Shown here: in pieces, positions 1 to 11,900 of the stretch
Layout of the letters: each line of letters begins with the position of its first letter
Numbering within the stretch: the first letter of the stretch is position 1
Origin: Akebia trifoliata
Lineage: Eukaryota; Streptophyta; Magnoliopsida; Ranunculales; Lardizabalaceae
DNA length: 64,000 nucleotides
Reading direction: 5' to 3'
Assembly: GCA_017979445.1 (NCBI GenBank)
Contig: CM030718.1
Coordinates: forward strand, 26,965,021 to 27,029,020
Translations under genes and position numbers: made by a program
Notes under the pieces: generated by a model
The model's input: only the letters and a program-made list of their open reading frames with translations
Database searches by the model: none
Told to the model about the DNA's origin: nothing

Positions 1-499
1 TGACTTTACCCAAAAATATCCATGATAATTAGCTAATTGTGGGTCCCAATCTTTAATAATAGGACTAATTATAGCCAGCTATTGATGTAGCCATCCATGA
101 CATACGTCATATTGAATTCAGATGTTTTGAAAGCTGTTATTTTCCTTCAATATGTCTTGTTGTTGCATTATTAGTTTTCTTGACTTTTGTACCCCCTTGG
201 TATCCCCGGCTATGTTTAGTTAGCTTGATATGGACCTTAATTGGGTTCACCTAAAAGAGGAAAATTATTTGGTCACAAAGCTTTACTTATTAGAGATAAG
301 GAGTCTCCACAATGGGTTTCTTACAAGTGGATGATTAGAGGACAAAAAGTGTCTCACATCACAAATTTAGATTAATTCAATGTCAATGAAGTTATAAAGA
401 TGAGTGAAAATGGTGGATTTTATTTATTTTTTTCTTTTTTGTATGCTAGATAATTCTAAAGTCAAATATTTTATTCTCATTGATTTTTGATTTTTCTTT
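1..499. other. AT-rich DNA, no gene seen
   Basis: I see no open frame, splice-supported exon or RNA gene here. The stretch is low-complexity AT-rich DNA leading into a SINE-like repeat. Confidence 0.5.
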
Positions 500-660
500 T
501 GGAACTTAGGTATCCGTTCTCTTAGAGCACGGGATTAATTCTTGTGGCACATACAGTCCCCCATCCCAGTCGCTAGGAAGAGCCACGAAGGCGAGATTCG
601 AACCCAAGACATTTGATTTTAGAGACGTGGTCTTGGCCATCTCACCAACCCTAGCTTGCG
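500..660 (-). mobile_element. SINE-like tRNA-derived repeat
   Basis: Read on the minus strand the segment starts with GTTGGTGAGATGGCCA, which resembles a Pol III box A, and about 40 nt later carries GGGTTCGAATCTCG, which resembles box B. This layout is that of a tRNA-derived SINE. No clear target duplication was found. It could instead be a diverged tRNA pseudogene with attached tail. Confidence 0.5.
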
Positions 661-946
661 GGTTCTATTTTGATTGGTATCATCACTTGAATTATGGATG
701 TTACAATGAGCAAACTAATCTATCCAATAACTTCGATCTAGATTGAGGATTTAGTTTATATTTGTTATATGGTATTGGATTTGATCCGATCGGACCCAAA
801 TCCATTGTTGTTGGATTGGTTTTTGGATCTGAATATTTTGACGAGGATCCGATTCTTATTGGATTGATCCATTAATGTATCTAGAGTGAATCAGTTGCTA
901 GAGAAAATTATAATTATATATTATCTCTGACCTTAACAAACAAATT

Positions 947-1020
947 GTCTGGGTGGTGTAGTTGGTCATCACGCTAGTCTCACACACTAGAGGTCCCCGG
1001 TTCGAACCCGGGCTCAGACA
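947..1020 (+). tRNA. tRNA-Val (anticodon CAC)
   Basis: The sequence folds as a full cloverleaf. The acceptor stem GTCTGGG pairs with CTCAGAC with one G-T pair, followed by discriminator A. The anticodon stem CTAGT/ACTAG closes a 7-nt loop, CTCACAC, with anticodon CAC, which reads GUG (valine). The T arm has the intact box B, GGTTCGAACCC. A run of T (ATTTTATTTTTTTTTG) follows within about 10 nt and can serve as a Pol III terminator. No intron and no encoded CCA, as expected for a plant nuclear tRNA gene. Confidence 0.95.
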
Positions 1021-1600
1021 GTTATTCATTTTATTTTTTTTTGAAAAATGTATTTTGTTATTTTTATTTGTTTATGTGCATCTCGATTAGTCCAAGTTCC
1101 ACTAGGGTTGCTTCATTTGGATTCCATTTTTGTTTTGTTTTTAATAACGAGCTTGTCCAGACTTACGTCCGACTAGGAGGGCTAAATGAGCCAGGGCCGG
1201 AACCAAGGCGTATGGGACCCTCCCCCGGGCACGTGCATTGCCCGAGGGAACACCCTCGTGAGTGACCTCAAGGAAATATTGCTCATATTGGGTATCGAAC
1301 ACACAACCAACGGACTCTCACCGCTTTTTGGATTCGAAATTGCCATTGAGCAAACCCCTTGGGGTTATTTCATTTGGATTCTAAAATCTAATGTTATATT
1401 TGTTTTAGATTATAAAATCAAAAAAATTATTTATATCATAACTGAATTTCTTGCATTTTTGTATTAAGCTGATTTTTCTTGCTCCATTATATCATGATTC
1501 ACGAATTCAGAAACGGTATAAGAAAAAGGGTATTTTTTTTTTTAATTCCAAATCAATTTCTAAATTCTTCACAAAAAAAAAATGAGATTTTGTGAGCTGA
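1021..1600. other. Repeat-derived spacer, no gene seen
   Basis: The GC-richer part at about 1165-1380 contains GGGTATCGAACACACAACC, a phrase typical of tRNA-derived or retroelement repeats, but I could not fix boundaries. The open frames here show no recognisable protein. Confidence 0.3.
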
Positions 1601-1611
1601 ATATGAGAAAT

Positions 1612-1880
1612 TCCGAGTCTTGTACTCTGTTCATTTTAATTCCCAAAACATGTTTTTCCAGTGTTGTACTATGTTCATTTTAATTCCCAAAACATGTTTT
1701 TCCAATGAATTCGTCACTTTTATAATCTACAAATTCCCGATAAAATACCAGTGATTTTTCCATATCTGTGATCTCGCTGGTAATTTATCAACGAATTCGT
1801 TGATTATAAAAAGTGAAGAATTCACTGACAAAACATGTTTTGGGAATTAAAATGAACAGTGTACCAAAATCGGAATTTTG
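1612..1880. mobile_element. Foldback MITE with duplicated left arm
   Basis: The motif TTCATTTTAATTCCCAAAAC occurs twice on the left (about 1630-1650 and 1674-1694), and its reverse complement, ending in AAAATGAACAGTGTAC, lies at about 1828-1864. The centre also contains the inverted pair AATTCGTCACTTTTATAATC and GATTATAAAAAGTGAAGAATT. The element is a stem-loop whose left terminal part has been tandemly duplicated. Confidence 0.6.
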
Positions 1881-1917
1881 ACATAAGTTGCACACGTTTT
1901 AGGAAATATCTCTAAAG

Positions 1918-1966
1918 AAAATAAGTGAATGGATGAGAATAAGTAAAAGTTGGGTGCCAATAGAAG

Positions 1967-2001
<35 letters not shown>

Positions 2002-2208
2002 CACGCTAGATTTCTATTTTTTGGGTTTAAGATTTTATATTAGTCTAATTATAATTGTAAAAACTACTGAAATAATTTGAACGAATGTTATAATGTCTTG
2101 TAATGTGAGATTATAATTTGAGCCAAGCCTTTGTAATGTTTGAAGAGTGTGTTTTAGTCTTTAAATGGTGTGTAATAAGTAAAAGTTAGGGTGCCAATAG
2201 CATCTCTT
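1918..2208 (-). mobile_element. MITE family A copy
   Basis: This element ends in AGTAAAAGTTAGGGTGCCAA and is homologous, in reverse orientation, to copies at 10366-10729 and 41413-41758. It shares the internal blocks TTTTTTGGGTTTAAGATTTT and GAGATTATAATTTGAG. A (CT)n(AT)n microsatellite at about 1970-2001 sits inside it. Confidence 0.6.
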
Positions 2209-2385
2209 TTAAATAAACAACCAAGAATAAAGTTCGTTAACAAAATTGGCTATTCATACTATTATCACTAACCCTAACCACTATATATGTAAGCTATTAA
2301 ACATTAAGATACAGAATTGGGCCTAACATTTTAGATTTTTAGTCAGTTTGCAGCACTGGCCAAGGGGTTCAACTCCAACCTGGAA

Positions 2386-2614
2386 CATGGTTTTAAAACT
2401 CATTTTTGACTTCTCGTCTCGAACATGAGCCAGACCAAGTTTTCTTGGACGAGTTTACTAATACATTTGAGTTGTCTCGTTCAACAATGAGAAAAATGAA
2501 CCCTTGTTTTAAATGTTATCCGATGTGTTTGACTTGTCTATTCGTATCGTTTGGGGATGACACCAAGAAGTATTGGACGAGTCGTCTGAGTCTCGGATGA
2601 GATTTAAAACCATG
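2386..2614. mobile_element. hAT-type MITE (CATGGTTTTAAA family), copy A
   Basis: The 229-bp element starts CATGGTTTTAAAACTC and ends GAGATTTAAAACCATG, so the ends are inverted repeats. The 8 bases on each side, ACCTGGAA (2378-2385) and ACCGGGAA (2615-2622), match at 7 of 8, as expected for an old 8-bp hAT target duplication. The interior carries CGTCTCG-like motifs. Three more copies with matching 8-bp flanks are in this window. Confidence 0.85.
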
Positions 2615-2744
2615 ACCGGGAAGGACCCATCCTGCATCAAGACCACGTCTGCATCCCCAACATCTCTGATCAACTGCTTTTCATTCCTGTCTTCCTACCA
2701 TATTCTCTGATAATGTACAAAAAAAATTCCATTATATATAAAGC

Positions 2745-5700
2745 TCATATTATATAGCTATGTTTTGATGGTTTCCGGCCACGTTTCCTCCTTGGGCTGC
2801 CGTCGATCATGCAAAATAAGGCATTAACAAGATCTTGATCTTCTTCATTTATTAGAATCTTTGCCGTGTCTGGATTCGAAAGAAGGAGCTTCGATACAAG
2901 ATATCCAGCAATAGACCATGTCTGGTATAAGCAAGCCTGTTTCCCGATGAATCTTGCTCCTCTGGTGTCGTAATATTCGGGCCAATTGTCTTTTGAAATG
3001 CGCTTCTCTGCAACCTCAATGGCTTTCACCGCAATCTCTGGTCTATTCATCTTTATGGATGCCACTGTGAGCTGCAACAAATCTCTTAAATATGTTATTT
3101 TACTGACAGATCTATCTACCAATGTTAAAGGTGAACACTATCATCAAAGTCTTATACCACAAATTTGGGGTCAACTGAAAAAACTATTGTTCATCATATA
3201 ACACAGTGGAGACATCAGTGACCCCACTGCCCGGAAGGTTGGGCTTCGGAGGTGGAGCCCATGAAAGAAAATTTTCCCGAAGGTATTTTTGTAATTTCAT
3301 TGGTATTATGTAGAAACCTATTTATGTTTTCTTGGGATATATATTTCTCTTTTCGATGAAAGGATGTAATCTGTAACTGCAAGTTTTCTCTTTATAGTGG
3401 AATCAGTGTGATCCGCGGACATACCTCAATCAGGGAACCACGTAAATCTCTGTGTTCTCTATGTGATTTGTGTTCATTTTTTTTTTCTTTTTTCTGATTC
3501 ATTTTTCTTGGTTCGGATGCCCCTGTTTTCTTAATACAGGATTCATGTCAGGAGGGGCGCATTTTACACGACTTCCAACTTGACCTAACCCTCTTTTATT
3601 TGGGCAAGGGGCAGGATTCATGGGGTCATATAGGTCTCACTCCCACAGAAAGCTTACGGGTAGAGACCACATGAATATAATCTAGTCTTCATCACCAAGT
3701 TGATTATTGCCGAAATTCAGTCGGTTTCAACGCTACTAAATTAATAGTCTCAAAATTTTCAATTTCAAATCAACTTTTCATTTGGTTAGGAATGTCCGGA
3801 TGAGGGCATGCCTTTGAAATTCATTAGAAATCAGAAAGGGGATGAAAAAAACAACTAACGGACCTGCCAGAGCAAAGTTGGCCAAGAACCTGCATTGTGG
3901 TAAGACCAAGGCCTGCAAGAAACAAAAGATTAAAAATAAGAGATACAAAAAAAAATGCCAAATTCAAATATATGGAAACCATCAAGCAGAGATTTTACGT
4001 GTTCTTGGGATCACTGCCCGTGGTAAGCCTCCATTCCTGACCCTCAAGCGCAGGATAACATATCTTGAACGGCATATCGGCTACCAAGTCTGACCATTTG
4101 GCTTCAATGAGATCAAGTATGGCATGTGATTGATCTCTTGTTGCCAAACTGCTAATTATAGACCACAAGTTACCGAGTGAGAAGAAACGAAAATCCATGT
4201 GAGCTGGCTGTAAGTTTCCAATTAAATAACCTCCTTCACTGGGCATCCATTCCACCAGCCAAGGAGAAACCTGATCAGGATAAATGTTGAACTTGTTAAT
4301 TGCATCTATTGAGTACTCTTCTGTTTTGTAGCGGTAAATCTCGTTGAGTTTTCCCATGTCAACCCAATAATATTCCCTTATATGAAATGACAACGCGACC
4401 AGACGATTGTTTATAGCTTGACTAAGGTCTGCTGATCCGTCTTCAGGTGCAAGCATCTCACGAGCACAAAGTAGTGCTGAATAAAATAATGCCTACAAGA
4501 ACACATATTTTTACTATGTTAGTCTTAAATGCCTTGACATGCAACAACATAACTATTAAGAGAAATCCATCTCTTCTTCTCCTCCTTTCTTTAAAAAACA
4601 ATGGTTTTCTGATGCCCCCTCTGACATATGCCCCCACCACAGAATAGTAGATCATTTGCCTCAGGATACACAGAAACATAAATCTTTTTCTTGTGTATCC
4701 GGAGGCAAATGATCTACAGTTCTGTGATGGGGGCGTATGTCAGAGGGGGCCATCAGATTATCACGACTCTTCTTTCAATTATTTACATGGTCCGAATGTA
4801 TCACGAACAACCAAGTTACATTTTATTTTTTCGTTCCTTGGGATCACTCTCCAGGGTTCAGTTGACCCTCGACTCAACTAGTCCACGTAGGACTTTGTGA
4901 GGGGGGCGTGCGTGTGATCGTGGGATTAGTCCCACCCGGGGATAGCCACGATGTCGATAAGCAAAAGAAAAAGTTACATCTTTCCTCCTAGTCTTATGGC
5001 ATAACAAGTTGAATTAGACCCTTGAAGGAAGATGAGAGAAATAGAGAAAAAAGAAAGAAAGAAGAGAAAACTAGAGGAGAGAGGAAGAGTTAAGAGTCTT
5101 GTATATTTAACAAGAACTTTTAAAAATAACCACCACACCCTTATAACTCTCCAAATTACATAAAAGACCATGCGACCAAAGGTATAGGTACACGACTATT
5201 TATTTTACACCATTAAAAATGTCCTAGTCTAATCTTCAAAAAAAAAAAAAAAAGAGAGAGAATAATGCTGAAGTGACCTCAAGATTGTACCTCACATCGA
5301 TCACGATGAAAAGCATCTTTGGTTCCTATACACTTTCACGTCAGGATATGCGATATGTGGTACAATCTTGAGGTCACTCCAGCACAACTCAAAATAAAAA
5401 TGTCCTAGTTTAAAGTAAATGATGATCATGAGGGATAGAGGATACACGAACACCTAAAACATGAATCTTAGCAAAGAAAGAATGGGGACAAGTGAATAAC
5501 AACTTAGTCAATCACAATCAAATAGATGGTACACAATGCATAGCAAATTCCCCACTTAAAAAAGGAACAATTTCTATAACAGAGCAACCCGCGAATGGAG
5601 TGTCATTATTACCTAAAGTAGATGCATGATCCAAAACATAAGCAATATCAAATAAAGAAATAAAGTTGACTTGGATGGCCGTAAGTTAACAACGATAATA

Positions 5701-7013
5701 GAGAAACTTATTTACCTGAATTTCAAGAGGATGCCCATGAATTCCCATGCGGCGGTCTATCATGCAAGAACCATCCGTCACCAGTAAAGTTGGGAACATG
5801 TCAAACCCATCTGAAAGACATAACTTCAAAATCATCTTAATTCCAGTTTGCACATCCACCCTCTCCTGAACAGAAATATCTCCAGAGCATTTTCCATATG
5901 CCCGTAGAAGTATAATCCACCATAATCCTGAATTTTGGATAGTAATGAAACATTAAAAAAAAAAGCCATTTTTGTAAGCAAAAAAGTTCAAAAATATAAA
6001 TGAGTAGAAGACTTGTTGAAAAAATTTATTGACCAGAATCAACTGGCGCAACACGCCCAATTGCTGCCTCTCCGAAGTCGGGATCCAAAACCTCTTCTGT
6101 TGCAGAATCATCACCGTCAAGAGGAATAGTGCGCACCTTGAAGCTTGCAGGCATAAGCCCTTGACCGGGACTATGGCAATCCATTGTTTTCTCCCAGCTC
6201 TGTCAAATCGGTAAAGGTAAAATTCATGATTTAATCGTGACTTTTTAAAAGGTCGGAGAATTTGGTGACTATGCTTCCAAAAACCCAAAAAACTTTCAAA
6301 TACAAAAAAGGATTCACAAGTGAAAAATCAATTTTGAATATAATTCGAATTCTGGGGCAAAAATGGTTCAAACCAAAAAACTATATTACCTGCAATTGAA
6401 GCGTGTGGAGGATGAAGTTCCGAACAATATCATACTCTCCCTTCAAAAGGAAAGCTATCCCAGAAGGGATAAAGTCACGGATAAAGACTTGATCGTAGTT
6501 TAAAACATTGGAACTAGTTGGGTCCTTTGCAGCAATCGTTCCAATAGGACTACCACAGTAATAAACCATAGATTTCCGCAAGAGTTTCCACGCTTCATCC
6601 TCAATGGATAAACCTTCCTTCTCATGTCTCAACTCACGTGTCTCCTCAAACTTTAGAACATTTGGATCGTTTCTCTCAGCTTCAATTGGATTTGATTTCT
6701 TAGCTGTATCCACAAACCAAGCTCCATTTTCACTAAAACTTTCAGCCCGTTGGCATCGGCAACTCAAAAACCGAAATCGATCAATTGCATTATTTTGAAT
6801 AGAGACACCACAAATCCCCCGAATCCCATAGATTCTAGTGCAAAATTTTGACACTCTTGAATGGATTAATGATATGTTCTTCCGACACTTGACATGGGAC
6901 TTAACAGATAATAGTGAGTCGGATCTGCTAAAACATGGATCAGAACAACACAGTTGTGGGATAGTTCCCGACAAAGCTTTCAAAACCAACTCTGAAGTGT
7001 CCATCGAGTACAA
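2745..7013 (-). CDS. INVE: Alkaline/neutral invertase, chloroplast type (GH100)
   Basis: Coding exons, 5' to 3': 7013-6390, 6199-6034, 5927-5716, 4492-3999, 3912-3864, 3071-2745. They join in frame to 623 residues, close to the usual length of plant A/N-InvE. GH100 invertases split sucrose into glucose and fructose without being glycosylated. Diagnostic blocks: [92 protein letters not shown]. The first about 130 residues are variable and rich in Ser, Arg and Cys, as in a plastid transit peptide; overall similarity is closest to the plastid InvE clade. The fifth exon is a 49-nt microexon ([16 protein letters not shown]) with clean GCAG and GT borders. A second in-frame ATG lies 9 nt downstream at 7004. 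Family members usually read NGG where this protein has NAG. Confidence 0.95.
3864..3912 (-). other. INVE: 49-nt microexon of INVE
   Basis: The exon supplies the last base of a Thr codon and 16 whole codons. It is preceded by TTTCTTGCAG and followed by GTCCG on the minus strand. Without it the conserved PWSYHN...WPTLLWQ block would be lost and the frame would shift. Shortness makes it easy to miss in automatic annotation. Confidence 0.93.
4611..4754. repeat. Long near-perfect hairpin in INVE intron 3
   Basis: The left arm (4611-4672) and right arm (4692-4754) are about 62-bp inverted repeats around a loop of about 19 nt. The arms include GTAGATCATTTGCCTC and its partner GAGGCAAATGATCTAC. A related single arm (GATGGGGGCGTGTGTCAGAG) occurs near 55815, so this is a member of a foldback family. 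Transcribed RNA would form a long hairpin. Confidence 0.8.
5266..5384. mobile_element. MITE family B copy 1 (INVE intron 3)
   Basis: The ends are inverted repeats: TGCTGAAGTGACCTCAAG and CTTGAGGTCACTCCAGCA. Homologous copies lie at 18864-19032 and 49823-49978 and share the inner block CACTTTCACGTCA. It lies in the intron between INVE exons 3 and 4 and does not affect coding. Confidence 0.8.
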
Positions 7014-7920
7014 TTTTAACTCGATTTCGAGTTGAAATGATTCCGATATGTCCGGTCTACTCAGTTAAAATACCTAAGCAGAACAACTCGAATTACATAA
7101 TAGGCAACAATATGACCCAAAAAATAGTATAGTAGAATTAATATTCAATTTCATAGTTAATCAAAATTAAAATAAATGAAATTTATGACTAAATGATGTT
7201 AAATAGCACAACAAAACGAAAAAAGAAGAATAAATTCTATAAATGTGCCGTTGGTGCAAAACCTTTAACATTTTAACTACAAAAAAACCAACTTCTATTA
7301 AATTAGATCAAACAGATAACAGAAACTTACTGATAAGCAATTAAATTGTTCATTTAAAAAATAAAACGATTGGATTCCATTGACACATACATCAAATTTC
7401 ACTAAAAATGAGATTTTTAATTAAGAGAGTGTTGGAAATAGTGCAATCAAGATTAGCAAAACCGTGTTTCTTCCATAATAGATCTGATGGATCATAGTTG
7501 AAAGTTTCATTCAAATCATATAAGTGAAAGATCGACAAAATTACAATTCTTACCAATTTCAGATAAAATCCGATAAGTTTTATTAAAAATTTGAAATTTT
7601 GTGTTTTTCAGTAACATATAGAAAAGGAAAATTTGAAGTCAGCAAAACTAAAGATCAAGATTCGAAAGACAGATGAGAATTAAACAAAGAAGGTTTGGAT
7701 TTTTTACCTTATTAATCAACTTTGAGGGATGATTTTGATCTTAAAAACGGCGATTTCTAACCATAAATTAGTTTCTGTGAACTTTTTAACCTTTTTTTTT
7801 TCGTGTTTCAATTGGAAATTCGATCAATCGAGAATTCGAGATTCGAGATCTCTCTATTGGGCTTAAGTTAAGTTAACTTTTTTTTCGAGTAAAAGATTTG
7901 CTGTTAGATCTTAGATCACC
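7014..7920 (-). promoter_or_regulatory. INVE 5' region with likely leader intron
   Basis: On the minus strand a good splice donor, AATAAG|GTAAAAAATCC, lies at about 7708, and AT-rich intron-like sequence runs from there to near the ATG. This suggests a leader exon near 7.7-7.85 kb and a 5' UTR intron of about 0.65 kb. The acceptor cannot be fixed. No coding sequence is seen. Confidence 0.4.
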
Positions 7921-7923
7921 ATA

Positions 7924-7966
7924 AGATGCCACGTGTTCGAACTAATAAGAAGAACACGTGGCATCT
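7924..7966. promoter_or_regulatory. 15-bp palindrome holding two G-boxes
   Basis: AGATGCCACGTGTTC (7924-7938) and GAACACGTGGCATCT (7952-7966) are perfect inverted repeats separated by 13 nt. Each arm holds a CACGTG G-box (7930-7935 and 7955-7960), the core bound by bZIP and bHLH factors such as ABF/GBF, PIF or MYC proteins. It lies just upstream of the likely INVE leader exon, so light, sugar or hormone control is possible; that is inference. Confidence 0.7.
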
Positions 7967-8084
7967 CAATGTAGTTTGACAGATTAATACTCTTATTTGA
8001 TTACAACAGATTTCTACTTCTATGAGAACATTCCACGCGTATCTTATCTCTTCGAAACTTTTGTCTTGTTTTTTATTTATTGCT

Positions 8085-8260
8085 CTATTGTCTCATTCAA
8101 GTTTTTTTTTTTTTGGGTGATTTAGACTTACCCCTCCATGTTTTTGTAAATACGTAGATAAACCCCCAGTGCTTTCAAATTGATGAAATACCCCCTCGAT
8201 CTCTGCTTCTCTAACTAATAGCCTCATAGACCAAAATAAAATATCACAAATACCCTCATA
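8085..8260 (+). repeat. Dispersed repeat X, copy upstream of INVE
   Basis: The block reads CCTCCATGTTTTTGTAAATA, then GTGCTTTCAAATTGATGAAA, then a CCCTCA end. Related blocks are found at 14565-14705, 21350-21465, 41850-41965, 46140-46275 and 51455-51580. Confidence 0.6.
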
Positions 8261-8339
8261 TCTATTTATATTAAACCAGTCATAATTCTGTTGCAATTTT
8301 ATTACAAAAACTCCCTTACTTCTTCAAGTTTGGTTATGA

Positions 8340-8830
8340 ACAAACCTTATTTTATGAATCAGGCTAGCATGACCAACTTAGTAAGATTTCATATAAAAAA
8401 CTTAGATTCAAAAGAAAAAAATTCAAAACAAATCAAATAAATAAATCCTTTTGGAACCTTAATCAAGGTATCGAAAATGGATGGCTACCAAAATTATTTA
8501 GCAACGATAAAGATATATAACTCGGTGTCTCAACATTCAAAACACATCTCACAAGATAAACGAGATGTCTCAAGTGATATCTTGAAAATCTCGTCCAAGT
8601 TAGTAAAATTCGAATGAGTCAATTGGGATTTTTGTAGATTTTGATTAAAATAATTTTAAATATTTATTATATGAATATAACATGAATTTATGACTAAACA
8701 TTTCCTAAGCTATCTTATTTTATTATAAAATTATAAATATTTTAATTTAAATACATATAAATCAGTCAATGTAAACCGAGTTTAATGGATTGTCTCGCCC
8801 GAGACAAGTTGTGTTTTAAAACAATGGCAT
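8340..8830. mobile_element. Degenerate DNA-transposon fragment
   Basis: The segment 8521-8800 is homologous to 17633-17900: both carry TTTATGACTAAACATT, an AAAATCTCG block and CGAGACA/GAGATGTCTC motifs. The CGTCTCG-like motifs link it to the CATGGTTTTAAA hAT MITEs. Clear ends and target duplications were not found. Confidence 0.45.
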
Positions 8831-8983
8831 GACAAAAACACATGAACCATGCTAGTAACAGAGGTTACATATATTATCATCGTATACAAACTATAAGACA
8901 GTCTTAACCGCCAATTTTCCTGAATTTAATTTACATCATGAGCTACATACACAGTTACAGTTCATACAATAGAACAAATTTTG

Positions 8984-11900
8984 CTAAAACAACTCGAACT
9001 CCACAACCTCTCCACTTACCCGAAACTCCATACTCGTGTTCTCCTGCTCACAGGTCGTAACTGGAACTACGGGATCACAAGATTTTGGTAGATCAGGTGG
9101 TACAGCACATCGTATCAGCGCCCAATTCAGCCCCTCAAAGAATGGGTGTTGTCTGATCTCAGTAGCCCCTCTAACAGAGCCCAATCGTCTCTTGGGCTCC
9201 TTTATTAATAGCCTTCTGATTAGGTCTCTTGCCTGAAAACTAACACGTGGTCTTCCCGGGAACTTGAGACTCTTAAATACCACATTCGCTAAGGTGTCAT
9301 CATTTCCTGATCCTTGGAATGGTGTTTTACCAAATAAAAGTTCGTACAGAAAGATTCCGAATGTCCACCAATCAACGGCATTGCCATGACCTTCACCTTT
9401 GATGATCTCTGGGGCCAAGTACTCATGGGTCCCGACAAAGGAGTTTGATCGTGCACTTGTAGGCTCCGCTACAAGTTGTGGAAATGGGTTGACCTGGGAT
9501 CGCGGATCTGATTTTATCTTCCTGGTTTTGGTTGACCCAGATATAAGCCTAGGTGTGAAGCATGGAACTTGGGGCCATGATGGTTGAAGGCAGAAAGGAT
9601 CTAAACACTTGGATTCCATGAATGGACCTGAAAACTTTTTATTGGGATCTATTACCGATGTAGATGACTTAACGAGCGTGGGACTTACTTTACATCTCAG
9701 TGCCAGGTCGAAATCTGAGAGCATGATGTGACCATCCTCTCGAATTAGAATATTTTCTGGTTTTAGATCTCGGTATACAACTCCAAGCATGTGTAGGTAC
9801 TCCAAAGCAAGGAGAACTTCTGCGGCGTAAAACCTGCAGTAATTATGTCACAAAATTAATCAAAGAGAGAGATTATCAAAATTATAGGAGTTCTTGAAGG
9901 ACTGTCAATCATGAAATTAGTGGTTTTAACCATGAGTGGAAAATCATCTTCTATTGAACTTTTCTTAACAGACCAACAAGTACCAAACAAGAGTAGCTGG
10001 ACTTCAACCCATGCCCTTAGAATTGCTTTGTTATGTGTCAAACGGACAAAGCTATGGTTAGGACATACCATTTAATAGGTCCCAACAAGAAATTCTTCTA
10101 TGTCTAGGGAAACTCAAGAGTTGAGAAAGCTTTGAATCTAGTACTAAACAAAACAAAAATACAGATTTCAGTAGCTCAATAAGCACTTCAAAGCAAAAGT
10201 TGCAACATATGAAATCAGTCACCTATTGGTTATCAAAGCAAAGAGCTCTTCGTAGTTCAAAGTTCTTAAGTCACATATCCATATTTATACTGTCATAGTT
10301 TCAAGCTTTAAAGTCCTTCAAAAAATATCACTTTAATCAAAACCCACCAGAAATACATTAAATTAAAGAGCTGCTATTGGCACCCCCAACTTTTCCTCAT
10401 TACACATCAATTTCTTAAATTATTTATCACCCCAATTAAAGATTAAAACACACTATTCAATTTCAAACATAATAAAGGTTAGGCTCAAATTATAATCTCA
10501 ACATTATAACACTCAGTTCAAACAATTTCAATAGTTGTTTACAATTATGATTAGGCTCATATAAATCCTAAACCCAAAAAATAGAAATCTAGAATAGAAA
10601 AAAAAAAGAGAGAGAGAGAGAACTCTTATTGGCACCCCAACTCTTAATTATTCTCAACCATTCACTTATTTCCTTTATTTTTAATTGGGGTGTAATAAGT
10701 AAAAGTTGGGGTGCCAATAGCAGCTCTCTATATTAAATAAAACTCAATACATATTTACCAACTAAACAATTCAGGAATGTCGCAAGTATGTGTGTGTCTA
10801 TGTATATAAGCATGCATGCATGTTCTATTATGAACAAAACAGAAAATTATCTGTATAAAACAAGTCAAAAGTGGAGCTGAGGTTTGTCCTACCTAGCTGC
10901 CTGTTCCATAAAACTCTTGCCCGGCTGCCTCTGTCGAAGGACGTGCATATCTCCCCCCGGACAGTACTCCATAACCAAGCATGAGAACTTATCAGTCGTA
11001 AAATGAGCAAATAGCGTCGGGAGAAAAGGATGATCTAACATTTGCATTATTTCTCTTTCAGTTTGGGCCCTTGGCATCTTCTTGCCACTACCCAAAAACT
11101 CATTATCCATAACCTTCAAAGCAAATAGGCAGTTTGTTCTAGTTAGCTCAGCAAGATAAACAGTACCGATGTCTCCACAACCAAGCCGCTTGAGCAACTT
11201 GAAGTGCCTCAATCCTAGGCTTCCATGTTGCATCTCAACATGGTGGATAGCGTCCCATCTCAAATCCTTTGACATGTGAGGCCTACTACCACTATAACTA
11301 AACCCGCTTGGATTGCTATCCTCACTGATGCTAGTGCTGCTGCTGCACTCACCAATGCTACATTTTGAGCTTTGAGAGAATTCCCCCTTTTCTCTTGATC
11401 TTGAGCTCACACACGCATTTAAAATTGTAATAGAGTCCGCATTACTAGAACAACCTTCAACACTTAGATTGGTACTGCTGGATGGTGGAGAAACGGATTC
11501 TTTTGATACCTTCTTCTGGTTACAATTGTGAGTCCGACAAACCAATTTACTTGTATTAGGTCCCAAACCAACACTATCATCTTCATTCCGTGTATTAGAA
11601 TTACTGGATTTAGAACTTGAATCCTGCTTTACTTTCTTCTTAACAAAGCACTTTTTCTTGACAACTGGCTTTGCTACATGTGGACTGTTTCTGTTGGATT
11701 TGCTTACCTTGCTTCCAGTGCTAGAACTAGACGAAGGTGAAAGATGAGGCTTGACATTTAGCTCTAATGCTTTATTGCTGGTATCACATTTAGATACTGA
11801 AGGTGTGGATTTCAGCCTTTTATGCCAAAGCTTCAAATTTGATGTTTCCCTCCCAACAATCTCATCCCTTGGCAGTTTATTGGCCACTGATTCCATAGTT

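Noticed and set aside
3842..4093. 83-codon plus-strand Lys-rich ORF
   Set aside because: It overlaps, on the opposite strand, the invertase microexon and exon 4, whose coding is certain.
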